A stretch of 64,000 nucleotides of DNA from Parietaria judaica (Eukaryota; Streptophyta; Magnoliopsida; Rosales; Urticaceae). Position numbers and translations under genes: made by a program. Positions 1 through 11,055 of the stretch are shown here, in pieces (position 1 is the first letter of the stretch; each line of letters starts with the position of its first letter). The stretch spans positions 36,324,232 through 36,388,231 of the forward strand of contig OX940862.1 in the NCBI GenBank assembly GCA_954871525.1, given 5' to 3'. A model generated the notes under the pieces. It was not told the origin of the DNA. It did not search any database and saw only the letters and a program-made list of their open reading frames with translations.

Positions 1-102
1 AGTTTTCCCGAAGTATGAGTTTGAGAAGAACATCCCTTTTGTTTTCTTCTAAAGCGTTAAATGTCAGCTAAAACTCAGATCTATGCATTGGTACAACCTG
101 AG

Positions 103-110
103 TATATATA
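103..110 (+). promoter_or_regulatory. Candidate TATA box of the NPF transporter gene
   Basis: An alternating TATATATA run lies about 415 bp upstream of the preferred ATG at 525. If used, it implies a 5' leader of roughly 380 nt. The leader contains an upstream in-frame ATG at 423 and others, so the true transcription start may be closer. No other element in the first 100 bases is supported. Confidence 0.35.
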
Positions 111-524
111 ATACTTATAACTTAATACTTATAGCTTAAGTACTTTTGCTGCCTTTAATTTTCTCTTTCTGTTCTCTATCCCTCTCTTCGTCTCTCTCCC
201 GGTCACTCCGACTGCCTCTCCGGTCAACAATGTCAAAATTGACCGGAAAAAATGACGTCCCAAAACGATGACGCCCTCTTCGTTGCCGTCGTGTTGAACC
301 TCTGCCCGGAGACCTGAATGGAGGGTCATACTTTGCACAAACCACAAGTAATAATTACATAATAAACAGTATATAATAGAAGAAGTGGGGCATCACAATT
401 AAATCCACATAACCAACCAATAATGCACGCACTTCAAAAAGATCTACATTTAATGGTGAAGAACTCAAACCAATTATTTGGCAGAGATAAGAAAACTCCT
501 TGGCTTTGTTACACATTCTCAGCC

Positions 525-2222
525 ATGGACGAGCAAAGATTGCTCTCTCAGGACCAAGCTTCTGCCATTTACACTGGCGACGGCTCGATCGACACCAATG
601 GGAAGCCGGCATTGAGGCAGACGACCGGAGACTGGAAAGCGTGCTCCTTCATTCTCGGGACGGAGTGTTGCGAGCGCTTTGCGTACAGCGGCATTGCCAC
701 CAATCTGGTGACGTATTTGACTGCGAAGATGCACCAAGGAAACGCGTCTGCTGCGAGGAGCATCGGGGTTTGGCAGGGCACGTGCTACCTCACGCCCCTC
801 CTCGGAGCTGTCTTGGCCGACGCTTACTGGGGCCGCTTCTGGACTATTGCCGTCGCCGCCTTCGTCTACTTGCTGGGATTGTGTTCCCTCACTCTGTCGG
901 CCTCGGTTCCGGCTTTGATGCCCGTGGAATGCACGGATTCCGTGTGTCCGGCCACCACGGCTGCTCAGTCTGCGCCGTTTCTGTTCGGACTGTATCTGGT
1001 GGCGCTAGGGACTGGTGGGATTAAGACCTGCGTTCCCCCGTTTGGGGCTGACCAGTTTGACGCTTCCGATCCCGAGGAGAGTCTCAAGAAGGGATCTTTC
1101 TTCAACTGGTATTATTTCACTGTCGCCATCGGCGGTGTTGTGTCGAGCGTCTCTCTCGTCTGGGTTCAAGACAATCTCGGATGGGGCTTGGGATTCGGTA
1201 TCCCGGCGTTGCTCATGGTTATTTCCATCGTTGTTTTCTTCTCCGGTTCGCGTTTTTATAGGTTTAGGAAGCCCGAGGGAAGCCCTATAACGGGAATCTT
1301 CCAGGTCGTGGTCGCGGCGTGTCGGAAGTGGAATCTCGAGGTCCCTGAAGACTCTAGCCTCGTGTACGAAAGGCAAGGGAAGAGCTCAGCCTACGAGAGA
1401 AGCCGAGAACTGCAACGCACCGATACGCTCAAGTTCCTCAACAGGGCGACGTTTCTGTCCGACACAGAGATCTTAAGCGGAGACTTCTCCGATCCATGGC
1501 GACTATGCACCGTAACACAGGCAGAAGATGTGAAGACTCTGATCCACCTATTCCCGATCTGGACAACCGGAACCGTCATGTATGCGTGCCTTTTTCAAGA
1601 CTCCCTCTTCATAGAGCAAGGAGCGACAATGAACACCGCAATCGGCGGTTCCTTCACCGTGTCCGCCGCCGCCTTCTCAAACCTCAGCATAGTCGCTATC
1701 CTTCTCCTGGTCCCCATATACGATAAAATCGTCGTCCCCATAGCGAGGAAGCTCACGGGAAACGAGCGAGGCTTCACGCAGCTTCAGCGCATGGGGATCG
1801 GCCTCTTCTGCAGCGTCCCAGTGTTGGTTTCGGCCGCGATTCTAGAAACGGCAAGGCTCCGCACGGGACAGCTCAGCATTCTCTGGCAAGCGCCGCAGTA
1901 CGTTCTTGCGGCCGCCACACAGGTATTAGCTTACGTGGGGCAGCTCGAGTTCTTCTACGAGGAGGCGCCAGAGACAATGCGCAGCCTGTGCAGCGCACTG
2001 GTGCTCTTGAGCCTCTCCTTGGGGTTTTACCTCAGCACGTTAATGCTGACCGTCGTCTCGGGGCTGACCGGAGACGGGAACGGCGAGGGCGGTTGGATAA
2101 ACGACGATCTGAACGAGGGTCATCTTGACTACTACTTTTGGGCTTGGGGTGGTATTGCCTTGGTAAATGCGTTGATTTACTTGGTTTTTGCCAACAAGTT
2201 CAGATCAAAGAAGGCTGCTTGA
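525..2222 (+). CDS. NRT1/PTR family (NPF8-type) proton-coupled peptide/nitrate transporter, intronless
   Basis: This is a 565-residue member of the plant POT/NPF family: 12-TM major-facilitator transporters that use the proton gradient to move di/tripeptides, nitrate or other small solutes across plasma or vacuolar membranes. Seen: the ExxER proton-coupling motif at about residues 47-51 (ECCER), the PTR2 signature around GTGGIKTCVPPFGADQFD, the FFNWYYF motif, a long hydrophilic loop between TM6 and TM7 (KFLNRA region), and hydrophobic helices to the C-terminus. I chose the ATG at 525 because its context (gccATGG) is near ideal and family similarity starts there; an upstream in-frame ATG at 423 would add 34 unlikely residues. 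The gene is GC-rich against AT-rich flanks and has no introns, unlike typical multi-exon NPF8 genes. The NPF8 (PTR1/PTR2-like) placement is inferred from overall similarity; the substrate cannot be read from sequence. Confidence 0.93.
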   Translation: MDEQRLLSQDQASAIYTGDGSIDTNGKPALRQTTGDWKACSFILGTECCERFAYSGIATNLVTYLTAKMHQGNASAARSIGVWQGTCYLTPLLGAVLADAYWGRFWTIAVAAFVYLLGLCSLTLSASVPALMPVECTDSVCPATTAAQSAPFLFGLYLVALGTGGIKTCVPPFGADQFDASDPEESLKKGSFFNWYYFTVAIGGVVSSVSLVWVQDNLGWGLGFGIPALLMVISIVVFFSGSRFYRFRKPEGSPITGIFQVVVAACRKWNLEVPEDSSLVYERQGKSSAYERSRELQRTDTLKFLNRATFLSDTEILSGDFSDPWRLCTVTQAEDVKTLIHLFPIWTTGTVMYACLFQDSLFIEQGATMNTAIGGSFTVSAAAFSNLSIVAILLLVPIYDKIVVPIARKLTGNERGFTQLQRMGIGLFCSVPVLVSAAILETARLRTGQLSILWQAPQYVLAAATQVLAYVGQLEFFYEEAPETMRSLCSALVLLSLSLGFYLSTLMLTVVSGLTGDGNGEGGWINDDLNEGHLDYYFWAWGGIALVNALIYLVFANKFRSKKAA

Positions 2223-2824
2223 GGCCACATGTATGTACATGTAATGTAAAGTAACAATTTATGCTATTCAAACTCTATTTGGTAAAAAAATAAAAATAAA
2301 AATTCAATCTTGATTAACGTTGGTGTGTTGTGACATTGGATGATTAGTTGATTGCATAGGCGGAACCGGTAAACTTTTGGTTGGGGGGCTAGTTTGAATT
2401 TTTAGTGAAAAGAAAGGGGACAATTTGTGATTTTTTTTTATTAAATTAACACTAAAAAAAGTACAAAACGAGAAACTTTGAGAGGGTTCTATAGTTCTGT
2501 CTATGGTTGATTGCCATGTCTGCTAATTTCCATCCAGTTATATTTTTTGTTTCTTCAAAATAACTAACTTTTTATTATTTAATTAAAATTAATAGCGAGC
2601 AAATATCTAATATTTTATTTTTATAATAATATAAATTCATTTTTTAATGATTGAAAATCTTACTAGATTCTCTATAAACTTTCGACCACTTTTTCAATCA
2701 ATAAAACAAAATTTTAAATGTTTCGCTACGTTTTGGACACATGTCACTTTTTTCTTCTTCTTTCCACTGACGGGATTTTAATAATAATTTGATAAAATTT
2801 TCAAGAGAAGCAAAATAGTAGACA
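2223..2824 (+). other. NPF 3' UTR and AT-rich spacer
   Basis: AATAAA-like runs at about 2288-2300 are plausible polyadenylation signals for the NPF gene. From about 2358 to 2520 there is a degenerate repeat (ggcggaaccgg... then a G-run) resembling the ends of common plant DNA transposons; similar fragments occur near 12560 and 32540. No gene is seen. Confidence 0.45.
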
Positions 2825-2833
2825 TTAAAAAAA

Positions 2834-3525
2834 GAGTTAATCGTGGCAAAAATACCTAACCTTTGGTCAAATTCTCTGCTGTGTATACAACCTTCGTAAA
2901 TAGCGGCAAAAGTACCCAAACTTAACATTTGAGAGTTGACCGAGAATATCTATCTAGGTGGCAATCAGTCTTTGCCACGTGGCATGCCACATGGCACTTG
3001 CCTGCCACATGGCATGCCACATAATTATTATTTTATTTAAAAAAAATTAAAAAAATATTTTTTTAAACGAAATTATTTTTATTTTTTAAACAAAATTATT
3101 TTTAATTTTAATATATTTTTTATTCACCCGTAAACCAGATCGGAGGCGGAGCTTGAGTGAACCGTGAGCGGAGATTTTTTTCTTTATTTATTTCATTTGA
3201 TCCACTTTTCTAAAATGAATAATTATATTTAAATATTCATTATTGGTTTTTATGGAAAAATAATTTTATTTAAAAAAAAATAAAAAGTGTTTTTTTTTAA
3301 AAATAATTAAAAAAAATATTTAATAAAATAATAATTACGTGGCATGCCACGTGGCGGCCAAGTGCCACGTGGCATGCCACGTGGCAAAGGCTGATTGCCA
3401 CATAGATAGATATTTTCGGTCAACTCCGAAATGCTAAGTTTGGGTACTTTTGCCGCCATTTATGGAGGTTGTATACACAACAGAGAATTTGACCAAAAGT
3501 TAGGTATTTTTACCGCAATTAACCC
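2834..3525. mobile_element. Mutator-like MITE (family GGGTTAATTGCGGTAAAAATAC), copy A, upstream of GST
   Basis: A 692-bp non-autonomous element with long terminal inverted repeats. The left end starts gagttaatcgtggcaaaaat, and the right end read in reverse starts gggttaattgcggtaaaaat; the arms pair over about 170 bp each, including a G-box/palindrome block (gccacgtggcatgccac). Flanking sequences 2825-2833 and 3526-3534 match at 8 of 9 positions, so the probable TSD is 9 bp, as expected for Mutator-like elements. The centre is AT-rich and non-coding. It ends 274 bp before the GST start codon and carries four CACGTG sites. Confidence 0.85.
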
Positions 3526-3799
3526 TTAAAAAATTGAACTTATGTAATTACAAAAAAATATATATTAAATACTTACTATTAACCCGTGTACTACCGTATA
3601 ACTATTATCTGCTAGGAAGAAAGACTTTAACTACGAATAAAGCTAAGATGAGGTCAACTTTTACCAACTCATATCACACAATCAAGAGCAAGCTAGTTTT
3701 AAAAATTAATTGATCTTTGACCAAAAGACACCTTACACTAAATAAGTATACAAACCATTAATCACACAAAGTAATAGAAAGAAGAAGAAAAAAACACAT

Positions 3800-4876
3800 A
3801 TGAACAAAATGAAAGAAGTGAAGCTACTAGGAGCTTGGCCTAGCCTCTTCTCTTGCCGAGTTATTTGGGCTCTGAAGTTGAAGGGCATAGATTATGAATA
3901 CGTGGAACAAGATCTCTCAAACAAGAGCGATCTTCTTCTCGAGAGTAATCCCGTCCACCGGCAGATTCCGGTGCTCATCCATGATGGAAGAGCTGTCGCA
4001 GAGTCCACCGTCATCCTTGAGTACATCGACGAGGCTTGGCCGGAGAGCCCCTTGCTGCCTGGTGACCCTTACGCGAGGGCCATCGCTCGGTTTTGGACTA
4101 AGTTTTCGGAAGATAAGGTAAAATTTAGTCAACGTTAATAAGATTACCTCATGTGGATGATTATGTTAACTATTATTTTTAGGTAAATCTTACAATATAG
4201 ATGGAAATTCAACGGCTAGATTTTAAACAAAACTCTATTAACCAAAATACCTAATCCAGTACAATTTGGATTGAAAAAAAAAAGGATGAGTAAGATATAA
4301 CCGAAATATGAAGGTATATTTGGAAGAAAATAGTGATAAAGAGTATAAACAAATTTAGAAAACAATAATTTTTGGTTTGGTAGATTTCGCATTCCCTTAA
4401 GCAAATAATACACGATTAGGGTATTTTAGTTCGTGCATAACAATTCGAAATTGAAATTTCCTATCCAAAATTTGAATTCAATATCTAAAGCAAATTTGAG
4501 AGTAAACAAAGCGCAGAGCCCAACTTTCTATGCCTTCTTTGGGAGCATTGGGGAGGAGCAAGAGAAGGCAAGAAAAGAGGCCAAAGAGGTGTTGAGAGTG
4601 ATGGAAGAGCATGGATTGAGAGGCAAAAAGTATTTTGGAGGTGACAAGATTGGGATGGTGGACTTGGTGTTTGGGTGGATTTGTTGGTGGTTGGAGTGCA
4701 TGGAAGAGATTGTTGGTCTCAAGCTCTTGGAGCCCAAAGGCTTCCCTCTCTTGGATGCATGGACCAAAGACTTCAAACGAGTCCCACAAATCCAACAGAG
4801 TCTTCCTGATAAAGACCAATTGTTGGCCTATTTCAGAGGCATAAGAGACAAGAAGCTTGCTGCTCATACCGAGTGA
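3800..4876 (+). CDS. Tau-class glutathione S-transferase (two exons)
   Basis: Plant-specific tau GSTs conjugate glutathione to electrophiles and herbicides in the cytosol. Exons are 3800-4117 and 4517-4876, with a 399-bp phase-0 intron (GT at 4118, AG at 4515-4516), giving 225 residues, normal for the class. Seen: the N-terminal thioredoxin-fold domain with the catalytic Ser at residue 15 ([11 protein letters not shown]), the cis-Pro loop at IPV (about 56-58), and the glutathione-binding Glu-Ser pair at 68-69 ([12 protein letters not shown]). Exon 2 encodes the helical domain (GEEQEKA..., [12 protein letters not shown]). The single intron after the first domain is the usual tau GST position. 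A second in-frame ATG at 3809 (MKEVKLLG) matches the usual family N-terminus and may be the real start. An intact Mutator-like MITE with G-boxes sits in the proximal promoter. No damage is seen. Confidence 0.92.
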
Positions 4877-5390
4877 AGGCAAGGGCCAAAGAGATTGGAT
4901 TTTTCATAAGTTTACCGACTAGTTTTATAAGTCACAATATTGAGAATGTATAAAAAAATATATGCTAACTGCAAGTTTATATAAAGATAAGGTTCTAAGT
5001 GTAATTTTGTTTTAAGAAAAAATAAGGTTATATATCTACAAATCGAACCCCCATCCACAGTAATATTTATAATATGTTTTGTACGATTACGGTAAACTAA
5101 AGGGCCAATTCCGCACATCGCTCATAAAAGAAGGGCCGGTTACACCAGTAACTAAAAATGAATGAATAACTAACCAAGGCGAGCCTTACAAGCACTCCTA
5201 GTTAGTGATGGTGTATCTTTAACACTGAGATGCAAATTCACATACTCAATACACTTGCACCTTATTCCTTCCTTCAAAGAATAGGCATCAAAGTAACATG
5301 ACATGTAACATATTAGCATACAATTCGAAAGTTTGTAATCAATCAAACGGTTGTGACAGCACAGGTTCAGATTCAATGTCAAAGTTCATG
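4877..5390. other. Convergent spacer between GST and glutaredoxin
   Basis: About 500 bp separate the stop codons of the convergent GST (+) and glutaredoxin (-) genes. The stretch should hold both 3' UTRs. I see no further gene, RNA or repeat in it. Confidence 0.5.
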
Positions 5391-7887
5391 CTAGTTCGGT
5401 TTACTCTTCGCATTTGCTTCCGCCAGAAGAGGTTCGAGTTCTCCTTTCCGGTGTAGTCTCACAGTTTCTGCATTGAAAGAACGCCAAAAACAACAAGTCA
5501 ATTCCTTTTCGGGCGAAGAGTTTTAAGCAATGAGCATGTTACAAATATGTAAATAAAACTAGGAGGGTAAGAAATTTGTACCGGAACACCCGCCAATGTG
5601 TTTGCCTCCTGTTCAATGACCGGAAAAAGAGAGTTCAGTCATATTGTGCAGCCAATAGATTATTTTATTTTTTTACAGGCTTAAGGCAAAGCAAGATTTC
5701 GGAATAACAAACTAAGTACTTGTATATCTACTTTACATTCAGATTGTAATGGTATAAATAAGTTAACTTTTTTTTTTTTAATAACAGTCGACGAATTCAA
5801 GCATAGAAGATATATAAGAAAAAAACCAACTTACAATCTGAACTACTACTATACACTCGACTCACCACCGAAAAATTCAGATATTCATGAGTAATTGTCT
5901 AACATTCTGTTAGATTTTATTTATATATAAATAATTATGTTTAGATATTTTCATTAAGTAGGTTATTAATGGCATTTTCCAATATATATGAGGCTTCTAA
6001 TCTAGGTTTAGCCATCATCTTTTATATGTGAGATTTCCTATCGAACATAATTAAGAGAGTTTTCCCAGTTTAACTCTCTAATTAGAGACCCGGGCTACGC
6101 TTATAATAAAGAGTTCTCATTCAATTTGATTATCCATCCGAATCCTGTCACATTCATTCAGAAGCATCACTTACCAACAAAAACATTTGGAACGGTACGT
6201 TGTCCTGTTATTCTCTCGAGCACATTCTGGAGTTGTGGCCCTTGGGTACCTGAAAGGAAGATGTCAAGACTTGTTATAAGGTCAAATGTTATATAAGAAA
6301 ATCTCTGGTTATATACATTGTAAGTACAAAAGTATCCTAACAAAGAATCTAACAAAAGACCAAACCCCATAGAAGTGAAAGAGTTGTATACTCAACAAGC
6401 AAGACCAGAAGCGGCACCATGATACATATTTCGGTGGGGTTAAGTATTGTGGGAGATGCCTAGTTACATAAGGGTAAAAATTAAAGAAGTGATTCGGGTA
6501 AATTTTCAAGTTTTAGAAAAAATGGGGCTATACATACATCTGTTTCTGAGCAAGACGCATATATTTGCTATATCCAACTAAGGTGTAGCTTACAACTAAG
6601 TATTCAAGCAAAATTATGCCAATTAAAGCATTGCACTTTGATTGTTAATATTCTTACCACATCCAGTTCACATCTGGCCTAAAAAATGGCCTTTCACTTT
6701 TAACAGATCACTAGATACTATCAAACTTCTGTCTAAGATTAAATAGGAACATGTGCGGCATAACTACCTAATGTTGTGCAGATTGTAGCGGTATATTCTC
6801 AATCCTTTTCTTTTAGAGGTCAAAGTTCCTAATGTTGAAAAAAGTGCCCCTCCGCTCATATCCGTCTACGATGGACATTAGTTTAAGTCTAGGACTCGTG
6901 TCGGTCCCAGAAAATTTCACGGTCCAACACGTGTCCTGGACATAACGCCAATTACTTGAGAAACCAAGATACATATCTTAAGGGGCTAAGTAATGTGGAA
7001 GGGACCGGATAAGAATAATTAAGGGTAATCAATGAAAATTTTAGAAATTTGAAGGTAATAGACGAATTTTCTATATTTAGGGGGCTCTACAGTCCCTTCG
7101 GTGATCGTTCATCGCTGTATGTCCGTTCCAGACACCAATGCCCATCTCGTGGACGGAAATGAGTGGAACCGCGCCTTTTTCAACATAGGGAAATTATCTC
7201 TGAGAAAAAAAGAAAAGAAAAGATCGGGAATACGACGCGAGGATTTGTACAACATTAGGTTTACGCCGCCAATATACCTTTGATTATCATTCATTCATAG
7301 TTTCATACAACTAACAAATATAATCCTCCAAAAGTACATCCTCAATTTCATCCTAAGATTTTCACTAACAGATCACAAACAAAGATTACTTAGTGTTCAG
7401 TCAAAGCAAAAATCGTACCCAACTCGTCCAATTCGATCACAAATGGCTCCGATCCAAGCTTCTTGAACAGCGATTTCACCTCAGACGAATACCTTCGACA
7501 AAACAAGGAATCCAAAGCAGCGATTCAGAAATGCGATGAATGTAAAGACAACGAAGAGAAAAACCAATGGTAGGCTTTGAATGGAGAATCGACTTACGAG
7601 CACCAAGTCTTGGAGTAGATAACCACAAGATTCTCGGTCACGGTTTTGTTGACGGTGTCCTCGAGGCGAGAGCCGAATGAGGAGGAGGAGGAAGAATCCG
7701 TGGCTTGGATTGAGAATGCTCGGCCTCTTCTGGAGCCACGGTCGCCAAAATGGGTCGTCGCGATCGAGGTGGTGCTACGAATACGAGTGTTGCTCGGAGG
7801 AATGGAGCAGAAGCAGAGCTTGGCTGCGGCTGAGAGAGAACGATTGGTGTGGATGGTGACGGACGTGAGACCAGTGGAGACCGCCAT
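5391..7887 (-). CDS. GRXS12-like: Plastid glutaredoxin, GRXS12-like (five exons)
   Basis: Class-I glutaredoxin, a glutathione-dependent oxidoreductase that reduces or deglutathionylates plastid proteins. Exons on the minus strand are 7887-7598, 7492-7419, 6249-6175, 5608-5582 and 5467-5391; all phases join to give 180 residues, close to the family's usual length. Seen: a Ser/Arg-rich N-terminus typical of a chloroplast transit peptide (about residues 1-65), the active site WCSYS at residues 95-99 (split by intron 1), the [15 protein letters not shown] glutathione-binding region, and the [10 protein letters not shown]-terminal helix. The monothiol WCSYS centre favours GRXS12 over the WCSYC type. 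I chose the ATG at 7887 (MAVSTG) over the upstream in-frame ATG at 7947 because the leader then looks like a transit peptide. Exon 4 is only 27 nt. Intron 2 (6250-7418) carries a degenerate inverted-repeat transposon. Confidence 0.92.
6818..7210. mobile_element. Degenerate inverted-repeat element in glutaredoxin intron 2
   Basis: The left arm (from about 6826, taatgttgaaaaaagtgcc, then ccgctcatatccgtctacga) pairs with the reverse complement of about 7110-7195 (tatgttgaaaaaggcgcggt, then actcatttccgtccacga). The arms match over roughly 60-70 bp with many substitutions. The interior is non-coding. Exact ends and TSD are not resolved because similarity fades outward. It lies wholly within the intron. 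Confidence 0.5.
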
Positions 7888-8917
7888 TTTCGGTGTTAAG
7901 CTTGGCTTTCGATGATGGCAACTTTCTTGCAGCCTTTTCGCTTTCAAGGGACTTTATCCAAACTTTTTTCTAAACTTTTAATTAGCGATAATTTTCTTCC
8001 TAAAAATTGTTTTATTTAATTGGACAACATAGGCAAGCAAAGTACGGTCATTTAAATTTTTAGTGTAAGCAAAAAGAGTCCATAGTGCTAAAATGATAAA
8101 AGAGCTGGAACCGCACTATTCTTATGAGTATGTTTAGTGGCAAATGTAGCTAATTTTAACTTTTCTGCAGCTGTAATTTATTTTGTCCACTTTTAGTTAC
8201 TACCGTGCATGCTAGAAGTTGAGTACTTTTGTTGTCTAACTGAATTTTTTTCATTATGATTTGATCCTATTTCGACCCTTGAAAACTGAAGTCGGGCCTC
8301 GAAGGTTCTGGTTGGTGCACTAAAACCATGGCTGTCCCGAGGTTGCCTTTGGAGAGAAAAAACAGTTTTATCGCAGATGCCAAGACGAAAGACCCATGTC
8401 CTTCCGGGCTAGACACTCATTTCTCTGTATCTTTCAAGTTTTGGGAATACAACCCATTCGATATAATTTTTCCCAAGAATTGTATCATGTCCATACTCCT
8501 TTGCGTACCAACTGTATACGAAAGTCGGTGAAAAACGAATATTTTGGACAACTGCAAAAAATAATAAAATGACAGGAGAAAAAAAAGATTGAAATACCAT
8601 AAAACGACAGAGATGAGATGAGATGAAAACAAATGGATGTTTGCATGTAGTAAACAACATAAAATAAAAGGCAGATAAATATAATATATGTCCTAAAAAA
8701 TATATAATATGTGATATATGGAAAGAGTCGGAGAAATGGAAAACGACAGAAAATGAAAATATTTGAGAATCAGAAAACGACTGTGAAAAGGGATAATTGT
8801 AGCGGAAACAATCAAGTTCATTCAAATTTGCACAGGCATAATCTCAAACTTCAGCTGTGCGGAATAAATACTAAAGTAAATTGTGACTTTACATTTTTAC
8901 CTGAATCTATCTCATGT
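7888..8917. other. Upstream region of glutaredoxin, no gene seen
   Basis: This is AT-rich sequence 5' of the minus-strand glutaredoxin gene and should contain its promoter and leader. Open frames here are low-complexity or lack recognisable domains. Nothing else is supported. Confidence 0.4.
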
Positions 8918-8925
8918 GTCCTAAC

Positions 8926-9536
8926 CAAGGTGCAAAATTTCGCGAAAATCGGTCGACATTTCGACCGATTTTCGTTTTTTGGAGGTATGCGAAACGAAAC
9001 CCTTTTATTTCGCTGGATTTTTACCATTTTCGCATGGGCACATGGATGGAATTTCGTTTTTCGTTTTTGTGTGTAAAATATGCAAAAAATGGATGGAATT
9101 TCGCTAAACATTAAACTTTTGGTAGATTTCGGCAAAAATACCAATTAAACTTTCGGCAAAAACTTTTGGTAGATTTCGGCAAAAATACCAATTAATATCT
9201 GACTTAATATTATACACTTCAACTAATAAAGTGACATAACATTATATATTTCACCTACCTATTTAAGTTACAAATGTGTTTTGTTGTATACAATTATGTC
9301 TTGTATTTATTAAATATGTAGTTTTGAACCTATATAAATATCTTGCTTAAATACTCAAATGTTTTTTACAAAATATCCGTCGAAAATCCCATCGGCATGC
9401 GGTATGCCCATGTGGTATATACGGCATGCAGCATGCCTTTTTTTACCATTTGCCCATCGACATACCCGTCGGCAAGCGATATATCCGTAAAACGAAAAAT
9501 GCAAAACAACATCGGCAAGCGGCATTTTAAACCTTG
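8926..9536. mobile_element. hAT-like MITE (CAAGGTTCAAAAT family), copy F
   Basis: A 611-bp element with short terminal inverted repeats: left caaggtgcaaaat, right attttaaaccttg. It is flanked by a perfect 8-bp duplication gtcctaac (8918-8925 and 9537-9544), the TSD length of hAT elements. The interior has subterminal inverted motifs (tttcgcgaaaatcggtcgac and cgaccgattttcg) and repeated gg(t/c)atgcc/cggcaagcgg-type words. No transposase frame is present, so it is non-autonomous. Confidence 0.85.
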
Positions 9537-9544
9537 GTCCTAAC

Positions 9545-10405
9545 CAACGTTGAGTTTTTTTAGACTTGAATGATTCTAATTAACACTTTTCTTCCCGGTC
9601 ATTTTTTTTTTTTTTTTATTTCTCATGTGTTAAATATTTTCATGTGGCGTATGATTAAAGTTAACAGAGAAATAAAAGAACTAAACCGATTAAATGAATG
9701 CATATACATGACCTTTAGTAATTATTCTGCATAATTAAAAATATGGGATTACACAAGTTTGAATAAGTTTGGTTTTTTGTTCGTGATACGCAATGTAATG
9801 GATACTATCTGTGCATTAGACCTAATACTTTTATTTTTACATTTTTTTAAAATAGAAAATAAAATGTTTATTGTTACTTAAATAATTTGTATATTCTATA
9901 TGTTTTATACTTTTGTCGCAATTATAAAAAAAAAAAAAAACCATATGTATATTGAACGACAAGATAAAAACACGTGAAAGAATTACAAACGACAGAGAGA
10001 AAAATAAAGCCAATGTCATCACATAGAACGCCGAGACATAATTATCAAGCCTTATTTCTGGATAAAAACAATATTTACAATAATAGTAACTGACCTCAAC
10101 TAAAAAAAATCCGTAAAAATTGAAATAATAAATGACCAAAAATGACTCCATCAACTAGATAAAAGAAAAAAAAAATCTAAAGACAAAAAAAAAATGCCAT
10201 AATTGCTGGATTAGGGTAAAGCATAAACTTCTAACACGCTATTCTATTTCAGATCTTCCTAAAATTATAACACTCTTACTCCAATATTGCCAGGACCATG
10301 TAGTTACACATACTAGGTCTAAATTTTCTATTGGTTTTAAAGTATGGTTGATTGAATCTATGTTTTGTACTTGTGTAGGTTCAAGAGCGCGCATGTAGCT
10401 CTTGT
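9545..10405. other. AT-rich spacer, possible retrotransposon leader at right end
   Basis: No gene is recognised. If the LTR at 10406-11055 is real and on the minus strand, the bases just left of it (about 10390-10405, reverse strand acaagagctacatg) may be a decayed primer-binding site and leader. The rest is low-complexity. Confidence 0.3.
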
Positions 10406-11055
10406 TGTAGTGTACCATGTTTATATAATATGGGTTTCTCGACAAGTTTTTGTGGGTGTTTCGATGACTTTTCTCAATCTCGAGTGGAAATTCTGGGATA
10501 TCATCGAAATTATGATCTAGAATATATTCGAATATTAAGATAAGAGATTCGATACGTTAACAGACTTTTAATACTTTTGCCACCAATACCACTATTGCCA
10601 AATTCTCTTGTGCGTGTGTGCTCGGGATTGGCGCGGTTTGATCGTGCTTCACAGATGCAAAGCCTCTAACTCGTCCACCACGTCACTGCGGGAATGTCTC
10701 TAAGACCGGAAATCTCCTCGATTGACAGCTAGGTCTCTCCCGGTGATTAGACGGCAAAACCGACGGGATACTGGGAGAGAAAACTCGTCCTCTATCTTGC
10801 TAGAGGAGGGGGTGAATTTTCTTATCTCTGGAGGCTAGGGTTAGGCGAATTTGTGAGCTCTATGTGGCTTAAATAGCCCGCATGGTTAAATGACCCAATG
10901 GGCTTTTGAGCCCAGTGAATGGGTTCAAGCCCATTAGGTCATAATTAATTAGTTAATTAATTATCGGTTTTCACAAATACCGTGCTAATTAAATGTGGTC
11001 GGGTTAGACCCAAAAAGTCAAACGGACTCAAATCTCGATTCGGGCATTTCCTACA
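10406..11055 (-). mobile_element. Probable degenerate LTR
   Basis: On the minus strand the segment begins TGTAGGAAATGCCC and ends GTACACTACA, giving TGTAG/CTACA termini. It contains a TATA-like box (GGCTATTTAAGCC around 10868-10880) followed by GC-richer sequence, as in retrotransposon LTRs. Flanks cttgt and gtttt do not match as a TSD, which would fit a 5' LTR with leftover internal sequence on its left side. The class is unresolved (Copia-like ends). Confidence 0.42.

Noticed and set aside
500..1024. Long open frames overlapping the NPF gene in other frames (also 1005-1376 minus)
   Set aside because: They are shadows of a GC-rich coding sequence; the NPF frame alone has family motifs.
4433..4516. 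ATG-initiated start of GST exon 2 as a separate gene
   Set aside because: Codons before 4517 are intron; splicing to 4117 gives a normal tau GST.
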